A stretch of DNA of 64,000 nucleotides from Sorex araneus (Eukaryota > Chordata > Mammalia > Eulipotyphla > Soricidae). This document shows positions 35,601 through 46,879 of this stretch, piece by piece. Position numbers and translations under genes: made by a program. The stretch covers positions 399,945,310-400,009,309 of the forward strand of contig NC_073302.1 of NCBI RefSeq assembly GCF_027595985.1, in the 5' to 3' direction. Below the pieces are notes generated by a model, which was not told the DNA's origin, ran no database searches, and worked only from the letters and a program-made list of their open reading frames with translations. The stretch's first letter is position 1. Each line of letters starts with the position of its first letter.

Positions 35601-37219
35601 GGAGAGACCATAAAAAAATTGTAGGATGTATATGAATTTCTACAGACAAGTTTGTTAACTTTTTTCCCCTGGATGATCTTGTAGGAAGTCCTAGCTATAA
35701 ACACAACTATATGTTCTATGAGTCATTTTAACTGATCTCCAAATATAGGAAAGGTCTGGTCTTGGATGCCTCTATCATACCTCATGATCTGCTTCTAGGT
35801 CAATCTGTTACTCATGGATGCTATCAGAAGACAAAGTCTTCTTGGATCAAAGACAGAGGAATTTATTACTAATCCATGGGAATTAAATAAATTTCATTGA
35901 TTATATCTGTGTCAGTGCCCCTTTAATCAAAAATTAAATAGGACTAATTAGCTCTTTTAGAGCTATGGTACACAGTGGGTTGTTGTTTCAAGCTAAGGAC
36001 CTGTGACATTAGGAAATCTACCCCTTAACCTTTGTGCCCTTTGTGCCAGAGGGATATACTATCTCATCTTTCAAGATTGCTCACTGCTATTCATGCTTGG
36101 ACAATAGATTGGAAATATGATCTCCTGGAAACTCAGAATCTGCATATTCAGAAAAGATATGAGATATACTTAGGGCTCATAAAGATCACTTTATCCAACA
36201 ATAATACAACAGAAACCTCATAATTGCAAAATATTCAAAACCAAAAAGTATATTTATTTGTTTTTACATTGAGTTATGGGAAGAGGGGAAAATGATGGAA
36301 TTCGGCAGGGGGAGTCTACTGCTTTCCTCTTTCTTCAACAAGGTAAGGTGGTAGGTACTTGTGAGGGTAGGACTCCGCTGATAATGCCTTTTACATACAG
36401 AGCATAAACCTTGTGCTTCGTTAGCTTCAGGCAATAGAGCTGACGTGAGTCTCTTCAGATCTTCACCACCTGGGAACTATTCCTCTGCTACCAAGGAGGA
36501 TTTCTCCCAAAGTCATAGTCTCAGGATGGAGTAAGTAAAATGCTTTTGTGAAGAAAAGGAAATGCCATTTCTACACCTCTTCCCTGGTTCTTTCTACTCC
36601 AGCCTGTGACCTACCCATGCAGAAAAGAATTGCAAGAAGGATATGGATAGTGAAGTAAGATTTGTTTATTTTGAAAGTATTGAAAAAGAAGAAAAGTAAT
36701 ACATACAAGAAAAAAACGCAGGCTTCTCCAGCACAGGGGGCACCAAGCATATATCTCAAAAACAGTTGTGGACAAAATCCCAAGACGGAGAACATGCACC
36801 ATAAAATAAAGAAAAAAAGGAATATCTACAATAGGCAGAGATGTGGGTGACCTCCGGAATGGGGAGATGTGCACCATTGATTCTGTAAAGTTAGTTTTTT
36901 ACTCTTTTCCAGAACTGCACCCCCAAAGTCTGTGCCGTGATGTTGGCGAGGAGGAGAGCTTGGAATTGTTAATTGTCTTGGATATCATTAGCCTTTACTC
37001 GAGCATTGACACTTTTTCTCCTGGGGGATCCAAGCCTGTGTTCTGGGCCTGAAACTCTGCATCTTTAAGATTTCCCCGTTTTTATCAAGTTTGGGTTCCA
37101 GACAATGTCTTCATCTGATACATCTGTGGGGCACCCTCTCTCTCTCCTTACAACGTCTGTTTTATGCCATAAACAAGCAATTTTACTGTTTAAGTACTAA
37201 ATAAAAATGCAAAAACATT
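35601..37219. other. Mixed-composition DNA, no gene recognised
   Basis: 36300-36530 and 36720-37130 are less AT-rich than the average. A frame at 36032-36223 starts MCPLCQRDILSHLS, but no recognised family follows. Parts of 36600-36760 might be decayed LTR sequence, but I see no ends. Confidence 0.3.
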
Positions 37220-37392
37220 TTTGTTGTTTGTTTTGGGGAGTCACACCTGGCAATGTTCAGGGCTTATTTGTGGCTCTGCAAACAGGGATAACTTATAATG
37301 TGTTCATAAAGCAAGATAGGATGTCTGGAATTGAACCAGGTTGGCCAAATGCAAGGCAAACACCCAACCTGCTTTACTATGTTTTCAGACCC
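37220..37392 (-). mobile_element. Type 1 SINE
   Basis: gggagtcacacctggcaatg, attgaaccaggttggccaaa and aatgcaaggcaaacacccaa are antisense type 1; the centre is scrambled. Confidence 0.8.
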
Positions 37393-38197
37393 CAAAACTC
37401 AGAAACTTTTTTTATATTTGATTTCTCATTGACATATCAACTTATGATCAATTTGGTAATTTAAAATATCACAAATATATGTTCTCAATCTCTGAAGGAT
37501 AAAATTCTGGTATTAGAATTATTGGACCAAAATAAAGTGCTAGTAGAACTTAGCTCTTTCTCTGAACTCTGAATAATGTTTTCCTCATTTTTTCCCAGAT
37601 CCTGGAAGTTGTCACTGACCCTTGGTTTTGATTACTTGCTCCAATACCTCTCTCTGTGGTGATACTGCCTTGTCCTTTGTGTCTTTTACAGGATAATGTT
37701 TCTTTGCTTACCTCCTTTATGAATATATTTTGGGACTTTATTCAAAACTCATTTAATTATTCCAGGACAATTTTCTCATCTAAAATGTGTTATTTAATCA
37801 CCTCTGGAGAATTGATTTTTGACTTGTGAGGTAACATTCACAGATTCTAGGGATTAGAAAATAGATATATTTGGGATCATAAGATATTTTAAAAATTATA
37901 TTGAGAGTTAGGAATAGATTATAAAAAGATAGAGGGAAATATACAATAGTAAATGTGATAAATAGAAAAGATTATTATTTTACTTCATTGCAAAGGAACT
38001 ACTAAACCAAAATCCACATTCTGAATTAACATAAATATAAAATCTTAAATAGGAAACTTATAAACTTCTTTACATTACTGTCAAAATTAATAATGTACTC
38101 TCCAGTGTCTTTAAAATAAAATTTCCTGGAGCATAAAATTTTTTTCTGTGTGTGGACTCACATAGAGTTCGGGATGTTGTTTTAATAAAGTCAAGCT
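37393..38197. other. AT-rich unique-looking DNA
   Basis: No recognised feature. Confidence 0.3.
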
Positions 38198-38297
38198 TGG
38201 GACCAGAAAGATAACTAAAAGGGCTGGAGTGTATGCTTTACCTGCAGGAGACTTGGTGGTTTCAATCTCTGCCTCGGTATTGCTCTTAAAAAAAATG
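38198..38297 (+). mobile_element. Type 1 SINE, 5' half with A-tail
   Basis: gggaccagaaagataactaa, atgctttacctgcaggagac and ggtttcaatctctgcc are diverged head words, followed directly by an A-run. The 3' half is missing. Confidence 0.5.
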
Positions 38298-38461
38298 CTT
38301 CATTTTCCTGTTGCATTGTAAGACAGGATACAACATGTTCTAATGCATACTTTGAGAGGGTACTGCTGTGTCAGAAAAAAAAGTATTAGATAAGAAAAAG
38401 ATAATTTATAGATTTTTGTCACATTTAGTCTAAGATTAAGGAATTTAACAAATATTTGTCT

Positions 38462-38648
38462 TTTCTTTTTTCTTTTTTTTTAATTTTTGAGTCACACCCA
38501 GTGATGCTCAGGGGTTACTCTTGGCTGTGCACTCAGGAATTACTCCTGGTGGTGCTCAGGGGACCATATGGGATGCCGCAGATTGAACCCATGTTGGTCA
38601 CGTACAAGACAAATGCACACACACACACATACACACACACACTCATTG
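38462..38648 (-). mobile_element. Type 1 SINE with internal microsatellite
   Basis: Antisense copy running gagtcacacccagtgatgct to gacaaatgc, then an (AC)n run at 38614-38642, then attgtgctaggt from the head. The AC repeat occupies the position of the caccctaccc word. Confidence 0.85.
38614..38642. repeat. (AC)n microsatellite inside a SINE
   Basis: About 29 bp of AC repeats with one T interruption. Confidence 0.9.
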
Positions 38649-38799
38649 TGCTAGGTTTAGTGTTCAGGAATTACTCTTGGCAGTGCTCAGGGAAACGTTA
38701 TATTACTCAATTAATAATCTCTAGTGATAGGGCAAAGTCTTAACCCAGTTTGTCTCTCTCTAAAGTCCACATTCTTAGTACCTGTCTATAAAAAACTAA

Positions 38800-39380
38800 G
38801 GCACGCCGAGGGGCGTGTGCACTCTCGGGCTCTCCGGGCGGCTCTGTCTCACCGCCCGCGTTCAGTGCTCTGGAACCACAGTGTGTGGATTGGATCAGGA
38901 TGGCTGGTGGTCAAGGACAGGCGAAGGAAGAACTAGGACCAAGCTGGTTGCTGATTAGTTACTGTTTATTCAATCTTCCATCTTTCTCAGCTCCCGCACT
39001 CCCAGCTCAGGCCTGTCTCTGCATCAACTCCAGCCTCTCTCCTTCTCTAGTCTCTCCTCCTACTTGTCTCTCCCATCTTGCCCTCTAGGCTACACCCAGC
39101 CAGGTAGCAAAATCAACATAAGAAAGCCCTTCCTGAGGGCAGGGCATTCTAAAGCCCTTCCTGACTCTTAAGGTATTTTTCCCTTCCTTAGTCCAAACAC
39201 TTATTAACATCTTAATACTAGTTATTTTTGTATGGACATAGCAAGAGATACATTGAGGCTTGCAAGGCAGCTCTCCTGGCAACATCTTGCCACAGACTCA
39301 GACTACAGCACTCAGGCCAGATTAATCATTCCTCACCTTAGCAGGGTCCAAATCTAGTTATCACTGTTTGGATCATGACA
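38800..39380 (-). mobile_element. Candidate LTR-like sequence (possible ERV)
   Basis: The most GC- and CpG-rich part of the window is at 38800-38870. On the minus strand an AATAAA signal (tttatt at about 38967) lies upstream of that GC-rich block, as in R/U5 of a retroviral LTR. A plausible minus-strand start tgtcatgatcc ends at 39380. No matching TSD was found and no gag, pol or env coding sequence is visible. Treat as tentative. Confidence 0.4.
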
Positions 39381-40139
39381 TTTGTCCATGATCAAGCTCT
39401 TAACTTATAGTTAAGCATTAGGCACTTTGGCCAGGCCCATCTGGATGCCAGGGTAGCACACAACTCACCACTTGCCCTGGGTCCGTCTCGTCCCTCATCG
39501 GGACCGTGCTTTTGGGGGTGCTTGGAAGTAAGGGCAGCTGAGGCTTAGGTCAAGAGAACAGATGTCCGGGAGGAAAATATCATGTAGAGTCAAATGACTC
39601 CCAGGTAGCTTTTGCTAAATCTTCCTGGTCCATACAAAAAGGACATGGCTCTGAATAAACTATGCAAAGGACTCAAGGAGAAGAGAAAAACAATATTTAC
39701 AAGTCAACAGAACACTAAGAAAGAAGTTACAAATAAACAAAGAGGAATGGGAGCACTGTAACGGGAGTAACCCAATAAACCTAAACTACCTGAGACTATG
39801 TTATCCTATACCTGTCCTAGTGTATTAGCGAATCTGAAATGACATAAGTAAACATAGAGTGAGTAACTTATGTAAAAGACACTATTTCTCATAGGTCAAG
39901 AAGCAGAGAAATCGAATTGATAGCAGAAGTGGTGCCTAATGAGGGTTCTCTTGTAACTGAAAACAGCTCCCTCTCATTGAATTGTCACATGACCAAGAAA
40001 TGGAGGTCTGGTCTTTATTTTCTTAAAAGGCCTTGTTGCCATCATGAGAATTCCATCGCCACAACCTCAGCTAATCATAATTTGCTCCGAAAAACCCTGA
40101 CACTTAAATACTAGACCCTTAAAGTGAAGGTTTCAACAC
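39381..40139. other. Non-SINE sequence next to the LTR-like block
   Basis: Lower AT content than the surroundings, with gggtccgtctcgtccctcat at about 39480. It could be internal sequence of the same element, but no protein motif is visible in any frame. Confidence 0.3.
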
Positions 40140-41511
40140 ATGAATTTGTAGGTGGGGCTGTGAGTGGCACTAATACACAGTCCATTATACTTAAAGAACA
40201 AAATATTTAAAAGTCATACAGTGATACCCAAGTATTTGAAAAGTTTTCAAGTGTGCAAAAGCATGTATTTATCAGAAGTTACCTCAGAAGTTAACATTTA
40301 AGAAATGAGATTAAAGCTTCTTTCGATTTTTGTCTCAATTAAAATAAAAATCTGTTAACAAATGAAAAAAATGATCACGCTTGATTTTTAAACTCGAGCA
40401 CTTTTCTCTAAGAATTGCTAGATGATCAGTTGATAAGAAATGTTCTGGCAGATATTTTTGTAAGAAGTAAAAATATCCCAGATATGTTCTAACTAAACCT
40501 AAGCATTTGCAATTAAGAAGAATCAGGATGCATGAATCAGCTCTGCAGTTTGATTCTATCATTTTACCCTGTAGGAAGATAATTTTCCTGGAGCCGGATA
40601 AAGTTTATGATTACTTTAAGAACACTTTGCGAAGCACACTTCCCATTTACATTGAGGTTTAGCTAGTACTCTCAACCACAGTTAATGAATTATTTTTTGA
40701 TTACTCTGCATTTATTTTCAATTAAGTTTCAACATGACAGCTATAGAAAGTTGAAACAATTTATTTTATAAAGATCAAAGAGGCAAAAAGGCATTAGCAA
40801 TGCAAGTTTCATTGACATTCTATCAATGTAACTTAACTTTCTTCAGGGAGTCAAGTAATAATTTTCATTCTGTGACCAATTTTTAGTTTCACAGCAAGAT
40901 TTTCTGTACTCCAGCCCGGAGATTGACACTTTAAAATGACTTTCATCCCTTGGCTATTCAACACGCAAAATAGAGTGCTAGGCTAAAATATGATGAGAAA
41001 ATGTAAAGGGAGATGTGCATTAACTTAAGTAAAGTATAGAATTTTGTTTTAAGAGTACTAATTTGAGGCCCAAAACAGTATAATAGTCATAACGACTCAA
41101 GTTTAATGTATAACAATAAGAGTATTAATGAAATAAATATTGGTATTTGGATATACAAGTTATATCTTAATATAAATAAATTTTGCTGTTTTAGCTGAGA
41201 TATTTTTCAATTTTAAAAGAATACATTTTCTGTTTTATCTAAATGCATAGATAAATATCTGATGTACCTTTGAATATGCCTTCTTAATTAACTATAATAA
41301 TATCTTACCAGAAATCCTTAGCTTCTTCTCCAATGACATTCAGGATAGATTATTCTTTGTGGTGGGTGCTGTTCTATGCAGTTCCTGGTGATTGACTACC
41401 TGATCTCTGCTTTCCTCTTGTAACCATCAACAGTACATTCAGACCTTGCCTCGGATTCCATGAGAAAAAAAATGCTTCCCAGCAGTGACAATAAAATGTT
41501 TCTAAGTATTA
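40140..41511. other. Repeat-free AT-rich DNA
   Basis: About 1.4 kb without any SINE, L1 or LTR word, one of the longer such stretches. No exon-like frame. Confidence 0.4.
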
Positions 41512-41743
41512 GACTGGAGTGATAGTACAGCGTGTAGGGCATTTGCCTTGCATGCAGCTGACCCAGGTTCCATTCTGTCCCTCTCAGAGAGCCTGGCAAG
41601 GTACGAGAGTATCCCACCTGCATGGCAAAGCATGGTAAACTACCCTCGGCATATTCAATATTCCAAAAACAGTAACAATAAGTCTCACAATGGAGATGTT
41701 ACTTGTGCCCACTTGAGCAATGGGATGACAGTGATACAGTGAT
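41512..41743 (+). mobile_element. Type 2 SINE, full length
   Basis: agactggagtgatagtacag head, body gagagcctggcaaggtacga, RTE-like tail and gtgatacagtgat end. The tail carries a small deletion (cttgagcaatggg). Confidence 0.85.
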
Positions 41744-42234
41744 AAAGTCATACGTGAATATATATCTTAATATATATTATTTTGAGGTGAATATACATTT
41801 ATATATATTTTAAGGTACTTTTTAATTAGAAATTTACTCTGCATTTCCAGCATTTCAGAGAAAAACTAAAATGCCAAATCCCAATTGCTATGGAAATTTT
41901 ATTTGCATATAAGAAAGATTTCTTCACCAGAGTTTTTTAACTTCCTTGCATGATTATGAAAATTTTTGATTCATCAAAATTAGTCAAAATTAAAATGCAA
42001 AACTTCTGTCTAACTAAAACCAAAGTAAGTAAAACATTAGTATTTACTTATTACTTTTATTGCTTATTAATTCATCATATTCCTCTTTCGTTGTACCTTT
42101 GAGAATATAGGATATATAAGGCACAGAGTAATACAGAATATATAAGGCCAAAGTGAATAGATAGAATAAAGGGCATAGCAAATATCTATTAATTTCCTTC
42201 ACATTATTTCTGACTCAGAGAAATATGGAATTAT
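41744..42234. other. AT-rich DNA with TA-rich run
   Basis: Imperfect TA repeats at 41756-41812, otherwise nothing recognised. Confidence 0.3.
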
Positions 42235-42244
42235 TAAAAAGCAA

Positions 42245-42420
42245 TACCACTGAGATGGAGCGAAAGCACAGCAGGTAGGGCATTTGCCTTGCATGCGGTT
42301 GACTCAGTTTTGATTCCCAGCATCCTATATAGTCCCAGGAGCACCACCAGGAGTCCTGAGTGGAGAGCCAGGAGTAACCCCCGTGCCTCACTGGCTGTGA
42401 CCCAAAAAGGAAAAAAAAAG
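42245..42420 (+). mobile_element. Type 1 SINE
   Basis: gatggagcgaaagcacagca, cattgccttgcatgcggttg-like words and tggctgtgacccaaaaagg with an A-tail. The flanks agcaataccac and agtaatgccat may be a diverged TSD. Confidence 0.85.
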
Positions 42421-42465
42421 TAATGCCATTATAAAATGTAACCATAAGGGACATAAAATTTAAGT

Positions 42466-42635
42466 GGCAGGGCTAGAGAGAGGTAGGTGCTTGCCTACAA
42501 TTGGTTAACCTGCATTCCATTCCTGGCACTGCAGATCACCCCCTAAGCACTTCTAGATGTGACTGCCCAGCATAGAAGCAGGAGTTAGCCTTGAGCACTA
42601 CCAGGTGTGTCCGCAAAGCAAATAAAAATAAACAA
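42466..42635 (+). mobile_element. Type 1 SINE, diverged
   Basis: gcagggctagagagaggtag, cattccattcctggcactgc and actaccaggtgtgtccgcaa in type 1 order. Confidence 0.75.
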
Positions 42636-42891
42636 ATAATTTACATCACAGTGAAATGAGATCTTACAGAAAATTTTCTAAGAAGAAACCATATTAATGT
42701 CCATTCAAATTTAAATGAAATTCTAGGTTAATTTTCATTCACTCCTTAAATCTCAGATAAAGTACTGATACTGGAGATACATCTCTAAGACAGTTTTGTG
42801 TATGAGTTTTGAAGCTAATTTTGGAAACTTAAATTCCACAATTTTTTCTCTAGTAAAACAAAGGAAAGTCAAATAAAGCAAAAATTGCATA

Positions 42892-43140
42892 TTTTTTTGT
42901 ATGCAATCAAAGTGAAAGTAAAGTGAAATTTATTAGTTACACAGGCGGGGGGGGGCTTAGGGTGGGGGGGCTAGGGGTGTGGGGGGTTAGGGGTGTGAGG
43001 GGGTGGGGTGGGATTCTTGGTGGTGGAATATGAGCACTGGTGAAGGGATGGGTATTCGAGCATTGTATAACTGAGATTTAAACCTGAAAACTTTGTAACT
43101 TTCCACATGGTGACTCAATAAAAAATTAAAAAAAAAAGAA
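42892..43140 (+). mobile_element. L1-tailed composite element, 5'-truncated
   Basis: Begins with gcaatcaaagtgaaagtaaa, the junction word of the element at 34970, then an expanded G-rich tract (42944-43013), ttcttggtggtggaatatga, ctttgtaactttccacatgg and an A-tail. The hexamer tgcata at 42886-42891 and 43141-43146 may be the TSD. Confidence 0.75.
42944..43013 (+). other. G-run tract with G-quadruplex potential
   Basis: At least six separate runs of four or more G (for example gcgggggggggg, agggtggggggg, gtggggggtt) in about 70 bp within the L1 3' UTR. Confidence 0.7.
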
Positions 43141-43274
43141 TGCATAAGAAAAAAAATTGAATATTTTTGTATTCTTAGAAAACTTAAATTTTGCCAAGTT
43201 TTTTAATTCCTTTTATAACTAACTGTCAAATTATAATTGTTACAGAAAACATGGGTTTAAGATACACGTAAACT

Positions 43275-43444
43275 GGGACTGAGGCAATAGCACAGCAGGT
43301 TGGGAGTTTGACTTGCAAGTGACTGACTCCGGTTCGATTCTCAGCATCCCATATGCTTCCCTGAGCACTGTCAGGGGTAATTCCTGAGTGCAGAGCAGAT
43401 GTGACCCTTGTGCATCACCGGGTGTGATCCAAAAAGGAAAAAAA
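43275..43444 (+). mobile_element. Type 1 SINE (copy A) with TSD
   Basis: ggactgaggcaatagcacag head, exact B box ggttcgattct/cc region and A-tail. Flanks at 43260-43274 and 43445-43459 (agatacacgtaaact and agatgcatgtaaact) differ at two of 15. Bases 43279-43395 are identical to the reverse complement of 43668-43784. Confidence 0.9.
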
Positions 43445-43522
43445 AGATGCATGTAAACTATGTTGGTATAGTTTGGTATTTCAGAGCTATCAGGAAGAAG
43501 ATATTATTAAAAAGTCATTCTA

Positions 43523-43857
43523 GGATTTGAACCTGGGTCGGCCGCGTGCAAGGCAAACGCCCTACCCGCTATGCTATCACTCCAGCCCCAATTTTTTTTT
43601 TTTTTGTTTGTTTGTTTGTTTTTTGGTTTTTGGGTCACACCTGGCGATGCACAGGGGTTACTCCTGGCTCTGCACTCAGGAATTACCCCTGACAGTGCTC
43701 AGGGAAGCATATGGGATGCTGAGAATCGAACCGGAGTCAGTCACTTGCAAGTCAAACTCCCAACCTGCTGTGCTATTGCCTCAGGAAGTGCAGAGCCAGG
43801 AGTAACCCCTGTGCATCGCCAGGTGTGACCCAAAAACCAAAAAACAAACAAACAAAC
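43523..43857. mobile_element. Rearranged inverted SINE insertion with 14-bp TSD
   Basis: A perfect TSD, aaaaagtcattcta, lies at 43509-43522 and 43858-43871 (its leading A bases may be tail). Between them are three blocks: an antisense SINE head (43523-43589), a full antisense type 1 SINE with poly(T) (43592-43784), and a sense SINE 3' end (43785-43857). The 75 bp at 43601-43675 are the exact reverse complement of 43788-43862. Confidence 0.9.
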
Positions 43858-43871
43858 AAAAAGTCATTCTA

Positions 43872-45679
43872 ATAAAATGTCAGTATAGAATTATTAAAAA
43901 AAGAAAGAGTGAACTTCAAGCAGAGTAATATTATGTTTTCAAAAAGGAATAAAATAATTAAAATTTATCAATTCTAGCTGAACTTGTGTAATAACTACAA
44001 AGGGGATGAAAATCAATCTGAAGGTTAAGGATACCATAATACAAGATGAAAGTATGTTGCTTTTCTGAGAATCAGAACAAAGCTGAATTGAGTAGACACA
44101 AAATGGTTATTAAAAAGTTATTGCCTAATAACAGAAAAAGGAACAACAGTCTAACTTGTTTGTTCTAGAACAGGGAATAATTTCTTAATAGACAAAAAGA
44201 GAATAATTATAACTAAAATAATTATGATTTGTTTATAAACATGAATTTAAAAATGGATTTTGAAAAATATTGTTGCCTAAGACCATAATTTTCAACTATC
44301 TATAAGAATCTGAAATGAATGACTTATTTAAGTAATGTAAGGTTTGGTGCTCACTTCAATCATTAGCTTAATGAACCATCTTTTTAAAAATAGGCTAAAT
44401 TTTACAGTAAGTGAAAAGAGTGCAGAATATACATCTTACATTTGTAACACAAAGACAATATTCTTTTATATAAGTGAGTTTTGCTTTAGTATAATACCTG
44501 ACATCAGAGAAAATTTACAGTAGTAAAATATAATGTATAATGTATAATGTGTATACATTATATATGCATACATCATTCTGGTTGATCAGGTTTTGGACTT
44601 TTTTTATAGTTTTATCACACACTAATGCAAAATGAATTTCAATGGGGTCTGACCAAATTTCACATTAGAACATTTGATCTCTTGTTTATTTATACAACCT
44701 CTCAAAGCATTATTGTAAAGTTGTAAATTTATTTGTAAAATTTCTCACATCATTACAAACAGGTTAGATATGATGTGTTCTACTTGAATTTTATCCTTGG
44801 CCTCACCTGAATTTTTTTTGTGTCTTATATCTGACAAGTCATCAAAAATTAAAACTACCGTCCCCAAATTACCCAAACTACCATCCTAAACTACCACTGA
44901 AACTACCATCAAACAGTTCAAACTACCATCCAAAATTAGAGAAGGATGAATTTGATATGTCAAATCTGAAAATATTTGAAGTTTTAACAAAATTAAAGTA
45001 TAAATGGCTGTAATAAATTTTAAAAGTAAGAACCCATGTGAACTTATTATCAAGAAAGGTATTTGTAAATTACAAGAGAATAGGAAAACGTCATCACAGA
45101 AAAATTACCACTTAAATATAATCTGGAAAATAGTTAGAAAGTTACCACTTTTTTGTATAACAGTATAAATATTTGAGGCAAAAATCAAACATTTGCTAAA
45201 TTCATAGGTGAATTTTTTGATGAAGAATAAAATATTTTCATAAACTCAAGTTATATTCTTCAAACTACCTATTATTTATCATGAAGAAAGAATATTAAAA
45301 TAAATTAAAACCAGGAAATAAACCAGACATCTCTACCAAAGAATTAAATTATCATTATCACTATGAAGGATACATTCCTAGAGAATATACACTGGGGACC
45401 AAAGAAATAATCTGAACATAATAATAATCTGAATATAAACATGAGGAGAAACAATTTTAAGAAAATTTAATAAAATAACATATCCATAAAAAAAAAATCA
45501 ATGGCCTGGTAAAACAAGGATGGGATTAAAAATGTTTAGTATTAAATTTCTCAAGACTAAAAATACCATGTTAGTTCATATAAAATCTAGATATAGGCCT
45601 GAAATTCTAAAAATAGATCAAAATAATAATATTGGGGCAACTGAAAATAAAATGTGAAATGTCGATCAAAAACTTAATA
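43872..45679. other. AT-rich unique-looking DNA
   Basis: About 1.8 kb with no gene signature; a short tandem region is listed separately. Confidence 0.3.
44860..44935. repeat. Degenerate 12-18 bp tandem repeat
   Basis: The word aaactaccatcc recurs five to six times with variable spacing and small changes, a degenerate minisatellite-like array. Confidence 0.7.
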
Positions 45680-45683
45680 CAAG

Positions 45684-45830
45684 GGGCCAGGGAAGTAGAT
45701 TAATGATCCTGATTCATGCCTTGTGGCCTAGAAAATAGGTTAGAGTTCCTCTTGTACTACCGTCAGAAATTGACAGAAATTGCCCTAGCGCCATTGGATC
45801 CAAATATCACTACATCACTAGTCTTAGTTT
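45684..45830 (+). mobile_element. Possible old type 1 SINE
   Basis: ggggccagggaagtagatta and cattatgcc-like words resemble a decayed head. Weak. Confidence 0.35.
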
Positions 45831-45919
45831 TGAGTTATCTGATTGATGATTGAGCATCAGTGGAAGTGACGCCCAGGCATACTAAGCACTGCTTGAGAGG
45901 GACTGCCCTACTTCCCCCA

Positions 45920-46410
45920 ATTGTCACTGTCACCCCGTTGCTCATCAATTTTCTCAAGCAGGCACCAGTAGCATCTCCATTTTGAGACTTGTTGTTACTC
46001 TTTTTTTATTTTTCATAGTTTAATGTATTTTAATAGCAAACTTACAGGAACAGCACAGAAGACAGAGAACATTAAAAACATGTACTTGCATGTAGGACAA
46101 CTCAGTTAGAAAAGTATAGTGAATAGATGGAATCTGCTGTATGACAAAAATGCTACAAACATCATTTAGTTGCCATCAATGAGAAATTTACTTGTTTTTT
46201 AAAAAATCTGTTATTTGGGGAATGGGAAAAAATTTTAAAAAAAAATCTGTTTTCGAATATCTAATACATCACACTTAGCTTGCCAGATTCTGCTGTGAGG
46301 GCGAGATACTCTCAGTAGCTTGCCAGGCTCTCCGAGAGGGGCAGAGGAATCAAACCCAGGTTGGCCATGTGCAAGGCAAACACCCTGCCGCTGTGCTATT
46401 GATCCAGCCC
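45920..46410 (-). mobile_element. Type 2 SINE split by an insertion
   Basis: 45920-46000 is the antisense tail (gctcatcaattttctcaagc) up to gttgttactc. The SINE resumes at 46254 with cgaatatctaatacatcaca and continues through body and head to gctattgatccagccc at 46410. About eight bases of body (ggcatat region) were lost at the junction. Confidence 0.85.
46001..46253 (-). pseudogene. Retrocopy of an mRNA 3' UTR inside a SINE (candidate)
   Basis: On the minus strand the insert ends with tattaaaatacattaaacta, a variant poly(A) signal region, then an A-rich tail (T-rich at 46001-46016). No SINE or L1 word is present. It has the look of a 5'-truncated processed copy of a host transcript 3' UTR, inserted by L1. 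Possible 7-bp TSD: ctctttt/ctgtttt with one mismatch. The source gene is not identified. Confidence 0.55.
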
Positions 46411-46725
46411 TTCCCCCTATTACCAAAGATAAATTCAATACAGTGTGACCATTTTATATTTGTAGATAATTTAAGCTCCTTGCAGTTAGAGAAAGATTTA
46501 TTAGGTAGAAAATGGGACAGAAAACATGCAACCTCATTTAAAATTATTCCAAAACTAATGTAGAAAAATGAGGAAGCAAATTGGTTACATATTAAACAAG
46601 AGTGACTCTAGGTAAAGGATATTTGATAATTCCTGATTGTTTTTTATTCTATGCGGCACATTTTGGTCAAAAATTTACATGACTCTGAAATATGTTATTT
46701 TTCTCCCAAAGAGTTTTATTTTAAT
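46411..46725. other. AT-rich unique-looking DNA
   Basis: No recognised feature. Confidence 0.3.
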
Positions 46726-46879
46726 AGTATCACTTCACTTGTATCACTTGTCATCCTGTTATTTACAATTTGCTTGAACAGACGCCAGTAATGTCTCCAT
46801 TCGTCCCTGTCACATGCAAGTGTAGCCCAATAGCCCAATAGAGTATGCTTGCTCCAGGAACACAAAGAGACTCAAACCA

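Noticed and set aside
36032-36223. Frame beginning MCPLCQRDILSHLS as a zinc-finger exon
   Set aside because: Only one Cys pair, no further zinc-binding pattern and no splice-site context that stands out.
40560-41000. A conserved noncoding element
   Set aside because: It is free of repeats, but conservation cannot be judged from one sequence, so it is recorded only as repeat-free DNA.
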